NCBI RefSeq assembly: GCF_022844445.1
Contig: NZ_JALHLS010000002.1
Location: 248,001-312,000, forward strand
Reading direction: 5' to 3'
Length of the DNA: 64,000 nt
From: Hyphomonas sp.
GTDB taxonomy: Bacteria; Pseudomonadota; Alphaproteobacteria; Caulobacterales; Hyphomonadaceae
Both the position numbers and the translations under genes were made by a program. The notes beneath the pieces were generated by a model, which was not told the origin of the DNA, searched no databases, and was given only the letters and a program-made list of their open reading frames with translations. Positions 8,049-16,921 of this stretch are shown here, one piece after another; position 1 is the first letter of the stretch; the number at the start of each line of letters is the position of its first letter.

Positions 8049-9689
8049 TTGCGGCGTGATCGCAAAGCCTTTTACCGGGGGATCTGTGCTGCTGCGGCGG
8101 CGGCCTTCTGCATGTCCGCCTGCTCGGCGCCTGAAACCGGCCCCGGCCCTGAAGTCACGGTTTCCGGCATTGCAGGGCCGGAACTGGTCGCTGTCGGCGT
8201 GGCCGCGCCAGTGGAATCCGTCCCGCCCGTTGAAGGCGCGAGCCTCGTGCTCGCCGCCACCACACCGGAGTTCGACTTCGAGGACATCCAGCGCAAGGCG
8301 CGGGCCCTTTCCGAAGAACCCTTCTTCGTCCAGCCCGACCTTCCGAAACCCGCCGCCGAACTGGACTATGACCAGTATCGCCGCATCCAGAACATCCCCG
8401 ACCGCGCCATCTGGCCCGATGCGGCAAACGGCTTTCGTGTTTTGCCCGATCCGCGTGGGTACCTGTTCACGCATGAAGTGCGCATCAACATTGTTGAAGG
8501 CGGCAAGGTCACTTCGCGAAACTACTCGGAAAGGGATTTTGCCTTTCTGGATCTGCCGCTGGACGACAGGATCAAGGAAACGCTGGGCTTTGCCGGTTTC
8601 CGGGTGCTCACGGTTCTCAATCAGGAAGGCAAGTTTGACGAGCTCATAAGCTTCAAGGGCGCGAGCTTCTTCCGCGCGCTCGGAGCAGGCACCGTTTACG
8701 GCGCGTCGGCGCGCGGCCTTTCGATCGGTACTGCCTCGCCGAACGGCGAAGAGTTCCCCCATTTCTCCGAGTTCTGGCTGGTCAAGCCGACACCTGCCTC
8801 GCCGGCTGTGACCATTTACGCGCTGCTGGACGGAATCAGCATCACGGGCGCCTACGCCTTCAAAATTACGCCCGGTCCTGAAACGCGGACAGAAGTCACG
8901 GCCGTGCTGTTTCCCCGCCGCGAGATTGACGCACTCGGCATCGCCCCTTTGACCTCAATGTATTTTTTTTCGCCGCACGACCTGCGCAAACAGCCGGATG
9001 ATTTCCGTCCGGCGGTGCATGATTCCGAAGGCTTGATGATCCGGATGGAGAATGGCGAGTGGGTCTGGCGCCCGCTGACCAATCCTCAATCGCTGCAGAT
9101 TTCGGTGCTGGCGACCGATGTCCCGCGCGGCTTCGGACTTGTGCAGCGCAAGCGCGACCTTGCAGCTTATTCCGATGTGGAAGCCGACTATCACCGCCGG
9201 CCCAATGTCTGGGTTCAGCCTACTTCAGACTGGGGACCAGGCCAGTTGTCGCTCGTCGAAATCCCGACTGCCAATGAGTATAACGACAATATCGTGGTGT
9301 TCTGGAAGCCGTCGGAAACCTGGCAACCTGGTAAGGCCTATGGCGTCTCGTACAACATGCGCTGGAGCCTTCTTCCGCCGGCCGCGCCGACCGTCATTCC
9401 GATCGCGGAGACACGTTCTGGCAAGACGCCGGATCGCCGGCGGCAACTGTTTGTGATCGACTATGAGGCGGCCGAAGACGCGCTGGCAGGCGGGCTCGAG
9501 GCGAGCATCTCGACGTCTGCCGGGACGATCCATAACCCGGTCGTTAAACGCAATTCCGAGACCGGGAAAACCCGGCTCACCTTCGAACTCAGTGCGGATG
9601 GCGCCGATGTCGCCGAACTGAGGGCGGTGCTTACCAAGGGCGGGAAACCTGTTTCCGAAACCTGGCTTTACCGTTGGAGAGCCGAATGA
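8049..9689 (+). CDS. opgG: Periplasmic glucan biosynthesis protein, MdoG/OpgG-OpgD family
   Basis: A 546-residue member of the MdoG/OpgD family, which shapes the branching or length of osmoregulated periplasmic glucans. The start is taken as TTG at 8049, six nt after CAGGAG. The N-terminus is a signal with a possible lipobox (CMSAC), unlike a classic Tat-type OpgD. Family features include DFEDIQRKARALSEEPF, GASFFRALGAGTVYGASARG, EFPHFSEFWLVKP, a TSMYFFSPHD block and ESEGLMI-like and GEWVWRPLTNP segments. Its last codons overlap the opgH start (ATGA), indicating translational coupling. Assignment between OpgG and OpgD is uncertain. Confidence 0.88.
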   Translation: MRRDRKAFYRGICAAAAAAFCMSACSAPETGPGPEVTVSGIAGPELVAVGVAAPVESVPPVEGASLVLAATTPEFDFEDIQRKARALSEEPFFVQPDLPKPAAELDYDQYRRIQNIPDRAIWPDAANGFRVLPDPRGYLFTHEVRINIVEGGKVTSRNYSERDFAFLDLPLDDRIKETLGFAGFRVLTVLNQEGKFDELISFKGASFFRALGAGTVYGASARGLSIGTASPNGEEFPHFSEFWLVKPTPASPAVTIYALLDGISITGAYAFKITPGPETRTEVTAVLFPRREIDALGIAPLTSMYFFSPHDLRKQPDDFRPAVHDSEGLMIRMENGEWVWRPLTNPQSLQISVLATDVPRGFGLVQRKRDLAAYSDVEADYHRRPNVWVQPTSDWGPGQLSLVEIPTANEYNDNIVVFWKPSETWQPGKAYGVSYNMRWSLLPPAAPTVIPIAETRSGKTPDRRRQLFVIDYEAAEDALAGGLEASISTSAGTIHNPVVKRNSETGKTRLTFELSADGADVAELRAVLTKGGKPVSETWLYRWRAE

Positions 9690-11884
9690 CCGATTTCCGC
9701 GCACGCCCCATCGAATTCCCGGTTTCGATGCCGGATCAGGCGTTCGCCGCGCCGGCGGCAGACCGTGACCGCTATCGGCCGAAGTCGCTGATGTGGCGCA
9801 AACTGTTCGTCTTCGGGTCTGCCCTCCTGCTTACCGGCTGGGCCACGCACGAGATGTACCAGGTTCTGAAAGTGTCCGGCCTGACGGTTTTCGAATGGGC
9901 GTTGCTGGTCGTCTTTACGCTGAACATCAGCTGGGTCTGCTTTGCCTTCGTCAACGCGCTCGCGGGATTGGCGTCGGCGCTCCACACAGCGAGCCGGCCC
10001 GAAGTGAAGATCAACGTGAGCCGCGTGGCGAGCGCGCGCACCGTCATCGCTTTTCCGATCTACAATGAAGACGTGGACCAGATTTTTGCGACGGTCCTGT
10101 CGACCGCGCAGAGCCTATCGAATGCCCCGGGGCATTTTGAATGCTTCGTCCTGAGCGACACGACCGATGCCGACATCGCCCTGCGCGAAGAAGCCGCCTT
10201 CGAGCGCGTTCAGGCCCTTCGTCCGCAGGATGTGAAAATCCACTACCGCCGCCGCACGATCAACCTGCATCGCAAGTCCGGCAATATCCGGGACTTCGTC
10301 ACGCGCTGGGGCGGCCGTTACGATTACATGGTCGTCTATGACGCTGACAGCTACATGGAGCGCGACGCGATCCTGCGCCTTGTCGACGCCATGCAGGCCG
10401 CGCCGAAAGCCGGCCTGATCCAGACCATTCCGCAGCTCGTCGGTGTGGAAACGCTGTTCGGCCGCTATCAGCAGTTTGCCGCGGCGCTTTATGGCCCCGT
10501 ACTGGGGCATGGCATCGCCTGGTGGTCGCAGAAGGAAGGCAACTTCTGGGGCCACAACGCCATTATCCGTATACGGGCGCTGGCGGAAGCGGCCGGCCTG
10601 CCTGTCATTCCGGGCCGTGCACCTTTTGGCGGCACAATCATGAGCCATGACTTCGTGGAAGCGGCCATGCTGCGCCGCGCCGGCTGGAACGTGGAAGTGC
10701 GACCGGAGATCGGCGGCTCCTTTGAGCAGGGCCCGCCGACGATCATCGACCTCGTTGTACGTGACCGGCGTTGGTGCCAGGGCAACATGCAGCACATGGC
10801 GGTGTTGCTGAAGGCGCGCGGCCTGACCTTTACAAGCCGGTTCCACCTGATCACCGGTATCTTCTCATATCTCTCATCGCCGCTCTGGCTTTTGTTCATC
10901 TGTATCGGCATGGTCCTGTCGCTGCAGAACAGTTTCCTGGTGCCGGACTATTTCGGGGAAGGGGCAACCTTGTTTCCGTCCTGGCCGGTGATCGACTCCG
11001 AGCGCGCTCTGAACCTGTTCATGGCCACCATGGTGATCCTCTTCACGCCGAAGATCTGTGGCCTGATCTACGGCCTCAGCAACCGCGCCTGGCGCAAGGG
11101 GGTCGGGGCCTGGCGCACGATCCTTGGCACATTGACGGAAACGGCGCTCTCGGTCCTGACGGCGCCGATGCTCATGGTCACGCAGACCAGCGCTGTCGTG
11201 AGCGTTCTGTCGGGGCAGGATTCCGGCTGGGCGCCTCAGCGCCGCGGGGATGACGGCTATTCCTTTGCAACGACTTTCCGGCACAACCTTCCGGCCACAG
11301 CGCTGGGTGTGGTGCTGACCGTGTCGGCTGTTGTGATCTCGCCAATTCACGCCGCGTGGCTAGCGCCGGCGACCCTTGGCCTGATCCTCAGTGCGCCGGT
11401 TTCCTACTTCACCGCCAAGAGTAGGGCCGGACGCAAGGCTAAGGAAATGGGCTTGCTGGCTACACCGCATGATGGCACGCCGCCCGCGTCCAGCACCGCA
11501 TCCATTGCGGCCCGCGAGGAGTTCGGCCGACTTCGTCCGCACACGTTGCAATCCCTTCTGCAGGAGCCGCACGACATACATCGCCGCAGCTACATGGTTG
11601 ATCCCTACTGGCCAGTGGCGCACGGCGATGTTCATGTCCCGCTGGCGGTGGCGCGGGCGCGTGCCGAAAAAGCTGCCAGCATTCCGGAATTTGTTTCGCT
11701 GCTGAAGCCGAACGAGAAGATGGCGCTGCTGAACTCCTGCAAGGACATGCGCGGGCTCAGCTTCCGCTTCCTGTCTGTGCGGACTTCGGAAAAGCGCGGA
11801 TGGCCCGCCGCGTTCGCATCCGGCGCCTACCGGACGGCGTCCCGTCCTGTCCGGACACCGCGTGTGAAAGGGGACCCGGCCTGA
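9686..11884 (+). CDS. opgH: Glucans biosynthesis glucosyltransferase OpgH (MdoH)
   Basis: A 732-residue inner-membrane GT2 glucosyltransferase that polymerises the beta-1,2-glucan backbone of OPGs from UDP-glucose and passes it to the periplasm. The ATG at 9686 overlaps the opgG stop. Two N-terminal TM helices precede the catalytic domain, which shows FPIYNEDVDQIFATV, VVYDADSYMERDAI (DxD-type), GTIMSHDFVEAAMLRRAGW and the R-RWCQGN motif (Q-x-x-RW class). Several TM helices follow between about residues 390 and 580. The operon order opgG-opgH is the usual one in proteobacteria. Confidence 0.95.
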   Translation: MTDFRARPIEFPVSMPDQAFAAPAADRDRYRPKSLMWRKLFVFGSALLLTGWATHEMYQVLKVSGLTVFEWALLVVFTLNISWVCFAFVNALAGLASALHTASRPEVKINVSRVASARTVIAFPIYNEDVDQIFATVLSTAQSLSNAPGHFECFVLSDTTDADIALREEAAFERVQALRPQDVKIHYRRRTINLHRKSGNIRDFVTRWGGRYDYMVVYDADSYMERDAILRLVDAMQAAPKAGLIQTIPQLVGVETLFGRYQQFAAALYGPVLGHGIAWWSQKEGNFWGHNAIIRIRALAEAAGLPVIPGRAPFGGTIMSHDFVEAAMLRRAGWNVEVRPEIGGSFEQGPPTIIDLVVRDRRWCQGNMQHMAVLLKARGLTFTSRFHLITGIFSYLSSPLWLLFICIGMVLSLQNSFLVPDYFGEGATLFPSWPVIDSERALNLFMATMVILFTPKICGLIYGLSNRAWRKGVGAWRTILGTLTETALSVLTAPMLMVTQTSAVVSVLSGQDSGWAPQRRGDDGYSFATTFRHNLPATALGVVLTVSAVVISPIHAAWLAPATLGLILSAPVSYFTAKSRAGRKAKEMGLLATPHDGTPPASSTASIAAREEFGRLRPHTLQSLLQEPHDIHRRSYMVDPYWPVAHGDVHVPLAVARARAEKAASIPEFVSLLKPNEKMALLNSCKDMRGLSFRFLSVRTSEKRGWPAAFASGAYRTASRPVRTPRVKGDPA

Positions 11885-11899
11885 CATAAGCAAAGAAGA

Positions 11900-11919
11900 G
11901 CGTAAGCCCCGGCTTTCGC
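11900..11919 (+). terminator. Possible terminator hairpin after opgH
   Basis: GCGTAAGCC and GGCTTTCGC pair with one mismatch, followed by TGTTGCTTATAAT. It sits 16 nt past the opgH stop codon, in a good place for a terminator, but the stem is imperfect and the T run short. Confidence 0.4.
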
Positions 11920-12056
11920 TGTTGCTTATAATCGGGAATGGGAATGGCCATCGGCTGGTCCCGCTCTCATGCATCACCGCTCCAATGGTGACTGAGCGCA
12001 GGCGATCGCAGTTTGAAAATTCTCTTCTGACAGCGCGGCCCGCAAAAGCGGACCCC

Positions 12057-12245
12057 GCCGTGGGGGACGGCACCACTGACGCGGAAGTCAGCGTGAACGG
12101 CCTGCGTCACCAGGTTCATTCCGTGGAGCACGCGGCGAGCGGGCTACATGCGCCCGATCTCCCATCACGGGAAGAGTATGACGCCTTCGTGCTGGACCGC
12201 AGCCTGCCGCCGCTGGACCGACTATCAGTACGGCGATCCTTGCGG
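12057..12245 (+). pseudogene. Decayed response-regulator receiver domain relic
   Basis: In one forward frame the sequence reads VNGLRHQVHSVEHAASG, then SREEYDAFVLDRSLPPLD and RLSVRRSLR. This matches the helix 1 to strand 3 part of an OmpR-type receiver (typical form YDA-VLDRMLPGLDGLSVLRSLR), including the phospho-acceptor-like Asp in VLDR. The first strand with its acidic pair, everything past the fourth helix, a start codon with a ribosome site and the output domain are all missing. It lies in a 408-bp stretch between opgH and a converging dehydrogenase gene. I read it as a gene remnant; chance similarity is the alternative. Confidence 0.5.
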
Positions 12246-12292
12246 ATATCATTCCGGAAGCGGCCGGACTTCCGGCAAACAAAGTCGCAGGC

Positions 12293-13450
12293 TCAGGGAC
12301 AGCCGATGGCACGTGCCAGTATGTTGCGATGCACTTCGCTGGTACCGGAATAGATCGTGGCCGCGCGGGTCGCGAAATACTTCGCCTGCGCAAAGTCGCT
12401 GTCCGGGGCGGCTTCCAAGCCGATCTGCGTGATCAGCTGATGCAGCTCCGTTGCGATCAGTTTGAGCAGGGATGTCGTGGACGCCTCGTCGATGCTGACC
12501 CGTCCGGCATGATGTTCGAGCGCCTCGAATTCATCAATCCGCTGCGCCAGACCCGCAAGGTGGCGCCGTGAGCCTGCATCCATCGCGCCGGCATCCGCGC
12601 TTTCGCGCCAGGCGGCACGCAAAGCGCGGCGCAGTTGGCCGGTTGTCGTGTTGTTCGAACGCGCAATAGACATCAGCCGCTTGGCTGTCTTCCAACCTTC
12701 TCCGATGGCCCCGATCCGGTCGGCGGCCGGCGTTCGTACGCCGTTGAAGAACACTTCATTTGTTTCGCATTCTCCATCGAGGAACCGAATGGGCCGGACC
12801 TCGATTCCCGGCCGGTCCATTTCTACGAGCAGGAATACGAGGCCGTCGCCGCCTGAGCTGTGCGGATTGCACCGAGCCAGCAGGAACATGTGTGTCGCGT
12901 ATTGAGCGAAACTGGTCCACAGCTTGCTCCCTGTAAGGACGAAATCATCGCCGTCCAATTCAGCGCGCAATGTGAGTGCGGAAAGGTCAGACCCAGCCTG
13001 AGGTTCCGAGAAGCCCTGGCACCACTCATGCCGGCCTTCCAGTATTGCGGGAAGGTAACGGGCCTTCTGCGCTGCAGATCCTTCCGCAATGATCAGGGGA
13101 CCTATGGTCCTGATGCCTGAAGACTGGACGATCGGCGCATCCCGCTCCGCGCAAGCATTCTCGAAGTAGAGACGCTGCGCTGTAGTCCAGCCTGCACCTC
13201 CATGTGTCACCGGCCAGGAGGGAGCCAGCCAGCCCTGTGCGCGCAAGATACGGCTCCAGTCGGCGCATGCCTCCGGCGACGATTTCAGCCCTGTGGTCGC
13301 GCGCCCAGCGGCGCGCAGAGCTTCGGTCAATGAAGCATCGAGAAAGGTATCCACGCAGCGGCGGAACGCGTCGTCCGCACCCGCGCTTGGCGTGCTCAGC
13401 TCAAAGGTTCCGTCCACGTTGATCCGTTCCCGTTTTCGTCCGACTGCCAT
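12293..13450 (-). CDS. Acyl-CoA dehydrogenase family protein
   Basis: A 385-residue flavoenzyme of the acyl-CoA dehydrogenase family, oxidising an acyl-CoA to its 2,3-enoyl form with electrons passed to ETF. Recognisable blocks are GWLAPSWPVTHGGAGWT, EWCQGFSEPQAGSDLSAL (FAD/substrate loop), LTGSKLWTSFAQYA and, near the end, YFATRAATIYSGTSEVHRN. The ATG at 13450 has no good ribosome-binding site, so the start is uncertain. It lies 52 nt downstream of the PLP-enzyme gene on the same strand and may be the third gene of that operon. The substrate is not evident. Confidence 0.88.
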   Translation of the reverse strand: MAVGRKRERINVDGTFELSTPSAGADDAFRRCVDTFLDASLTEALRAAGRATTGLKSSPEACADWSRILRAQGWLAPSWPVTHGGAGWTTAQRLYFENACAERDAPIVQSSGIRTIGPLIIAEGSAAQKARYLPAILEGRHEWCQGFSEPQAGSDLSALTLRAELDGDDFVLTGSKLWTSFAQYATHMFLLARCNPHSSGGDGLVFLLVEMDRPGIEVRPIRFLDGECETNEVFFNGVRTPAADRIGAIGEGWKTAKRLMSIARSNNTTTGQLRRALRAAWRESADAGAMDAGSRRHLAGLAQRIDEFEALEHHAGRVSIDEASTTSLLKLIATELHQLITQIGLEAAPDSDFAQAKYFATRAATIYSGTSEVHRNILARAIGCP

Positions 13451-13502
13451 TTCGGCGGGCGCGCGGGCCGGGGGGAATCCGGGAAACTACGTGGATCGCG
13501 GG

Positions 13503-14783
13503 TCAGGCGGAGGCTTCAAACACCGGCCAGCGCTGCGTAATGTGGCCATCTTCATAAACCGCGATGTCGCCAAATTGAAGGAATACCGCTTCGCTCTGGT
13601 GCGGACGCAGGAATACGAACTCGTCCGGCGCGATCGCCAGATTGTGACCGCCGGTCAGCATTTCCTGGTTCGACGAACGGCCGAAAGTCTTGTTGTAAGA
13701 GAGCCCGGGCGGGTCGACCGGCTCGGCGAGCCAGTTGCCTCCATAGATGAAGACAGTGCGCGATGTGTTCGGGTCCCAGGCACGCTGACCGTCAGCGGCA
13801 AACTCGAGGCCGGGCAGGCGCGTCTGAGCGAGCGACTTGATGACCGGCGTTGCGATGAAGCTTGCCGGCTGGTGCGGCTCGAGGAGCGGTGTATCGAAAT
13901 GCGTCGGCTTGACGAGACAGGAACCTGCGGAGATTTCATTGGCAACCTCCGTATCCTGATAGTAGCGGTAGGTCGGGCTGCCCGCCGCATTGCGAACGAG
14001 GCCAGAAACAGCCTCTGCCCCCAATACCTGCGCGGCCTGTGCCAGTGCTTCACCGTAACGGCGCCAGGCGCCTGATTTTGCGCGGTCCCGCCAGCCCATC
14101 GCTTCGGGCAGGGCCGCCAGATGGGGCTCATACCCCATGAAGCCGGAAAAATTGAACTCCGGCGCATCGCGCAGGGTTTCAAGCAAAGTCTTCAACGTGT
14201 CGCCGGCTTCCAGGCCGCCCCGGTGCAGGCCCACGTCCAGTTCCAGGTTCACGCGCAGGGTCTGGCCGGTGGCTGCCGCAAGCTCGCGGTACTGACGAAG
14301 CCGGTCCGGCGTATCGATCAGCCACTGCACGCGTGCGGCGGCCGGCGCGTCTTCGGAGCTGAGCGAGGCGAAGTAATTGCGTGCGGCGACAACCGGCAGG
14401 GGTTTGCCGAGCAGCTGGTCCGCCTCCGGCATGGCCTTGCTGAGCGCGGTCAGCATGGGCTGATTGAACGTCATCAGGCGGTCCGAGCCTGAACGCTGGC
14501 GGACGTGGGCAATCAGGTCGAGTGAGGGCAGGGATTTCGCGACGATCCGGTAGGCCATCCCCGCCGGCAGATGACCCATCAGCGTGTCGATGTTCGCATC
14601 GAGCCGCGCTTTGTCGATCACCAGCGTCGGCGACGCGATGCCCGCCTCGGTCAAAGCCGCCTGCAACCGCAGGAAGTAAGGATCGCGCGGCCCGCTTTTG
14701 TCATCCGGTTTGCTCATCAGAAGTCCCGCTCCCAAAAGGCCTGCGCCCCCGATCATCAGGTTGCGGCGCGATAGCTCAAGCAT
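13503..14783 (-). CDS. Exported PLP-dependent fold-III enzyme (alanine racemase N-terminal / DSD1-like)
   Basis: A 426-residue protein with a Tat-like leader (SRRNLMIGG) and hydrophobic stretch at residues 1-25. The following TIM-barrel resembles the alanine racemase N-terminal and D-serine dehydratase/D-threonine aldolase-like family: TPTLVID-type strand (SPTLVIDKARLDANI), AYRIVAKSLPS with the likely PLP lysine, VNLELDVGLHRGGLEAG, and a C-terminal region with IYGGNWLAEPVDPPG and FVFLRPHQSEAVFLQFGDI, typical of DSD1 C-terminal domains. The start overlaps the oxidase stop by 8 nt, with GGAG about 10 nt upstream. Substrate and reaction are unknown; a periplasmic location is inferred from the leader. 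Confidence 0.8.
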   Translation of the reverse strand: MLELSRRNLMIGGAGLLGAGLLMSKPDDKSGPRDPYFLRLQAALTEAGIASPTLVIDKARLDANIDTLMGHLPAGMAYRIVAKSLPSLDLIAHVRQRSGSDRLMTFNQPMLTALSKAMPEADQLLGKPLPVVAARNYFASLSSEDAPAAARVQWLIDTPDRLRQYRELAAATGQTLRVNLELDVGLHRGGLEAGDTLKTLLETLRDAPEFNFSGFMGYEPHLAALPEAMGWRDRAKSGAWRRYGEALAQAAQVLGAEAVSGLVRNAAGSPTYRYYQDTEVANEISAGSCLVKPTHFDTPLLEPHQPASFIATPVIKSLAQTRLPGLEFAADGQRAWDPNTSRTVFIYGGNWLAEPVDPPGLSYNKTFGRSSNQEMLTGGHNLAIAPDEFVFLRPHQSEAVFLQFGDIAVYEDGHITQRWPVFEASA

Positions 14784-16203
14784 CAAAGTCCACTCCGAAC
14801 AGTTTGGCCAGATGCGCGTTGAGGAACTTGCCCTTGGGGTCTAGCTCCTCACGCATCGCCAGGAAGCGTTCGTACTCGGGATAAAGTTCCGTCAGATCGG
14901 CGCGCCCGAGGGAGTGCAGTTTTCCCCAATGCGGCCGCCCGCCGGCCTCGCGGTACATCGGCTCGAAGTCGGTGAAAAAATAGTCGTAGCGCTCGTCGGC
15001 GGCGGCGTGAATTGCGATGGATGCGCGCGGGCCAGCGTTAAACGGGCTGAGCCAGGCGGTGTCTGGCGCGATATGGCGATATTCCATCGGAAAATAGAGA
15101 TCGCCGCGCTGATCCAGCTTGCGCATCACGCGCTCGACCATCTCCGGTCCCCGCTGGCGCGGGAGGTGGTACTCCATCTCGATGAACCGCGTCGGCCGCA
15201 CGGTCGACAGCAGCACCCGCGATTCGTTCACGCGTTCCTCGATCACGCCGCGCGGAAACTCCGACCGTGCAAACGAGCGCCTCAGCCAAGGCGCCCAACC
15301 CAGCTGGTCGCGCAGCGCCTTGAGGCCTTGCAGAAACTCGTCATCGTCTGTTGCCGTTTCCTCCGTAGGCGATGCATCCGTCAGATCATGCACGATACTC
15401 GCCACAAGGCCCGTGTGCGGGAAGTAGTAGAACTCGAAATTCCGGTGCGCTGCCGCAGCCTGTTCCAGCCCGGCAAGGAACGTCTTGGAATCTTCAACTG
15501 TCACGGTGCGTTTCAGGCGGTAGGCCGGCACGCTACGCAACGTGAAGGACGTCATCACGCCGAGTGCGCCGAGAGCAACCTTGCCCGCCTCGAACAGGTC
15601 CGGATCCGATGCGCGAGTTACATCCTTCAAGGAGCCATCCGCCGTCACCATCTGGAAGCCGGTGACATTGTCATGCAGCGCCGGCAGGTCATTACCCGTG
15701 CCGTGCGTTGCCGTGGCGAAGGCGCCGGCGAGTGTCTGCGAGTCGATGTCCGGCTGGTTGTCGAAGGCGCGCCCATGAGCGGCCAGTTCTTCGCTGACCT
15801 GGTAAAGCGGCGTTCCCGCGCCGAACTGCGCTTCACCCGTCGCGGCGTCATACGCGATCAATCCCGATAGCCCGTTGAGCATCAGCAACGTGTCTTCGGT
15901 TGTGGCGAGTCCCGTAAAGGAGTGCCCGGAACCTACTGGACGAACCCGGCCCGGCGCCGAGCGGATGGTCTCCGCGAGCGCGTCCAGCGATTCGGGAAAG
16001 GCGATCTGTTTCGGTGTAGCGCGTTCGATACCCGCCCAGTTCATCCAGCTTGCTTCTCCTGGCGGCGCAACCGGCGCGCTTTCCACATAACCTTCGCGGA
16101 CAAACGACTTTCCGTCCCAGTTGAGCTTTACCGCCCCGACCGCTCCGGCAGCAGCGCCCACACCCGCCGCGCCTATCAGCATGCTTCGCCGTGTGATCTT
16201 CAT
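14776..16203 (-). CDS. Tat-exported FAD-linked oxidase, D-arabinono-1,4-lactone oxidase-like
   Basis: A 475-residue VAO-type flavoprotein. A Tat signal (KITRRSMLIGAAG) is followed by FAD_binding_4: RVRPVGSGHSFTGLA (the His is the usual covalent FAD site in aldonolactone oxidases), SGLIAYDAATGEAQFGAGT, and SQTLAGAFATATHGTG. The C-terminal ALO-type domain contains IEMEYHLPR and GGRPHWGKLHSL with the HWGK motif. It probably oxidises a sugar, lactone or polyol in the periplasm. It is the first gene of a leftward operon with the PLP enzyme and is divergent from a TetR gene 80 nt away. Confidence 0.87.
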   Translation of the reverse strand: MKITRRSMLIGAAGVGAAAGAVGAVKLNWDGKSFVREGYVESAPVAPPGEASWMNWAGIERATPKQIAFPESLDALAETIRSAPGRVRPVGSGHSFTGLATTEDTLLMLNGLSGLIAYDAATGEAQFGAGTPLYQVSEELAAHGRAFDNQPDIDSQTLAGAFATATHGTGNDLPALHDNVTGFQMVTADGSLKDVTRASDPDLFEAGKVALGALGVMTSFTLRSVPAYRLKRTVTVEDSKTFLAGLEQAAAAHRNFEFYYFPHTGLVASIVHDLTDASPTEETATDDDEFLQGLKALRDQLGWAPWLRRSFARSEFPRGVIEERVNESRVLLSTVRPTRFIEMEYHLPRQRGPEMVERVMRKLDQRGDLYFPMEYRHIAPDTAWLSPFNAGPRASIAIHAAADERYDYFFTDFEPMYREAGGRPHWGKLHSLGRADLTELYPEYERFLAMREELDPKGKFLNAHLAKLFGVDFDA

Positions 16204-16283
16204 CTGGCCGTCCTCCCCAAAAATAGCATTTACTAATTTTCAGAAGCGGTCAATCTTGTTCCCGGGATGTCCAGGAGACTGCT
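16204..16283. promoter_or_regulatory. Divergent promoter region between oxidase operon and tetR
   Basis: This 80-bp AT-richer stretch must hold both promoters. AAAAATAGCATTTACTAATTTT near 16217-16239 is an imperfect dyad (AAAATAG / CTAATTTT) and a candidate operator for the adjacent TetR protein. The dyad is weak, so the operator call is tentative. Confidence 0.35.
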
Positions 16284-16901
16284 GTGCCCAGATCTGCACC
16301 TGCCGGCCTGACTGTGTCGCACACCGAACCCCGGCAAGCCCGGGCACGTGAGACGTACGAGCGTTTGCTGGCCGCCGCGCAGGCGATCCTTGAGCGCGGC
16401 GGCCTTGAAGCGGTCAACTCCAACGCCGTGGCCGCCGAAGCCGGCGTTACGCCGCCTTCATTCTATCGCTATTTCCGCAACAAGCACGACTTGCTTGCCG
16501 ACCTCGGCCGGCGGCTGATGTCGGCACAAAACCTGATTGTCGAGCGCCGCTTCGAGTCCGCTGGTCGTTCACGCCGCCTAGACACTCAAACGCTGGAGGC
16601 CATCCTGATGGACACGCTTGCCGTCACCCGCGACTTCCAGGGCGGCCGTGCCATCATCTCGTCCTTGCGCGCTGTGCCAGACCTTCTCCCCATCCGTCTG
16701 GATTCCCATGCCCACGTCGCCCGCCTCGTTGCGGCACAGTCCGGTGCAAAAGGCCGGGCGAAGGCGGATGTCTATGCGCGTGCGCGCCTTGCTGTTGAAC
16801 TCGGCTATGCCGCCATCGAGATGCTGCTTGAAGTACCGGATCTTGACGCACGCCGGGTGCTGCGATCAACAGCTCGTGCAGTCGAGGCCTGTCTCGCCTG
16901 A
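16284..16901 (+). CDS. TetR/AcrR family transcriptional regulator
   Basis: A 205-residue regulator with a TetR DNA-binding domain: RETYERLLAAAQAILERGG, then NAVAAEAGVTPPSFYRYFRNK (about residues 20-70). The start is GTG at 16284, with CAGGAG 6 nt upstream. It is divergent from the FAD-oxidase/PLP-enzyme operon and convergent with the efflux operon, ending 21 nt from it. The divergent operon is the most likely target; the ligand is unknown. Confidence 0.88.
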   Translation: MPRSAPAGLTVSHTEPRQARARETYERLLAAAQAILERGGLEAVNSNAVAAEAGVTPPSFYRYFRNKHDLLADLGRRLMSAQNLIVERRFESAGRSRRLDTQTLEAILMDTLAVTRDFQGGRAIISSLRAVPDLLPIRLDSHAHVARLVAAQSGAKGRAKADVYARARLAVELGYAAIEMLLEVPDLDARRVLRSTARAVEACLA

Positions 16902-16921
16902 AGGTGACCTGCCGGTGATCT

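Noticed and set aside
12122..12292. A second small protein in another frame (reading ILADIIPEAAGLPANKV)
   Set aside because: It has no start with a ribosome site and no recognised family; the receiver-like reading is more persuasive.
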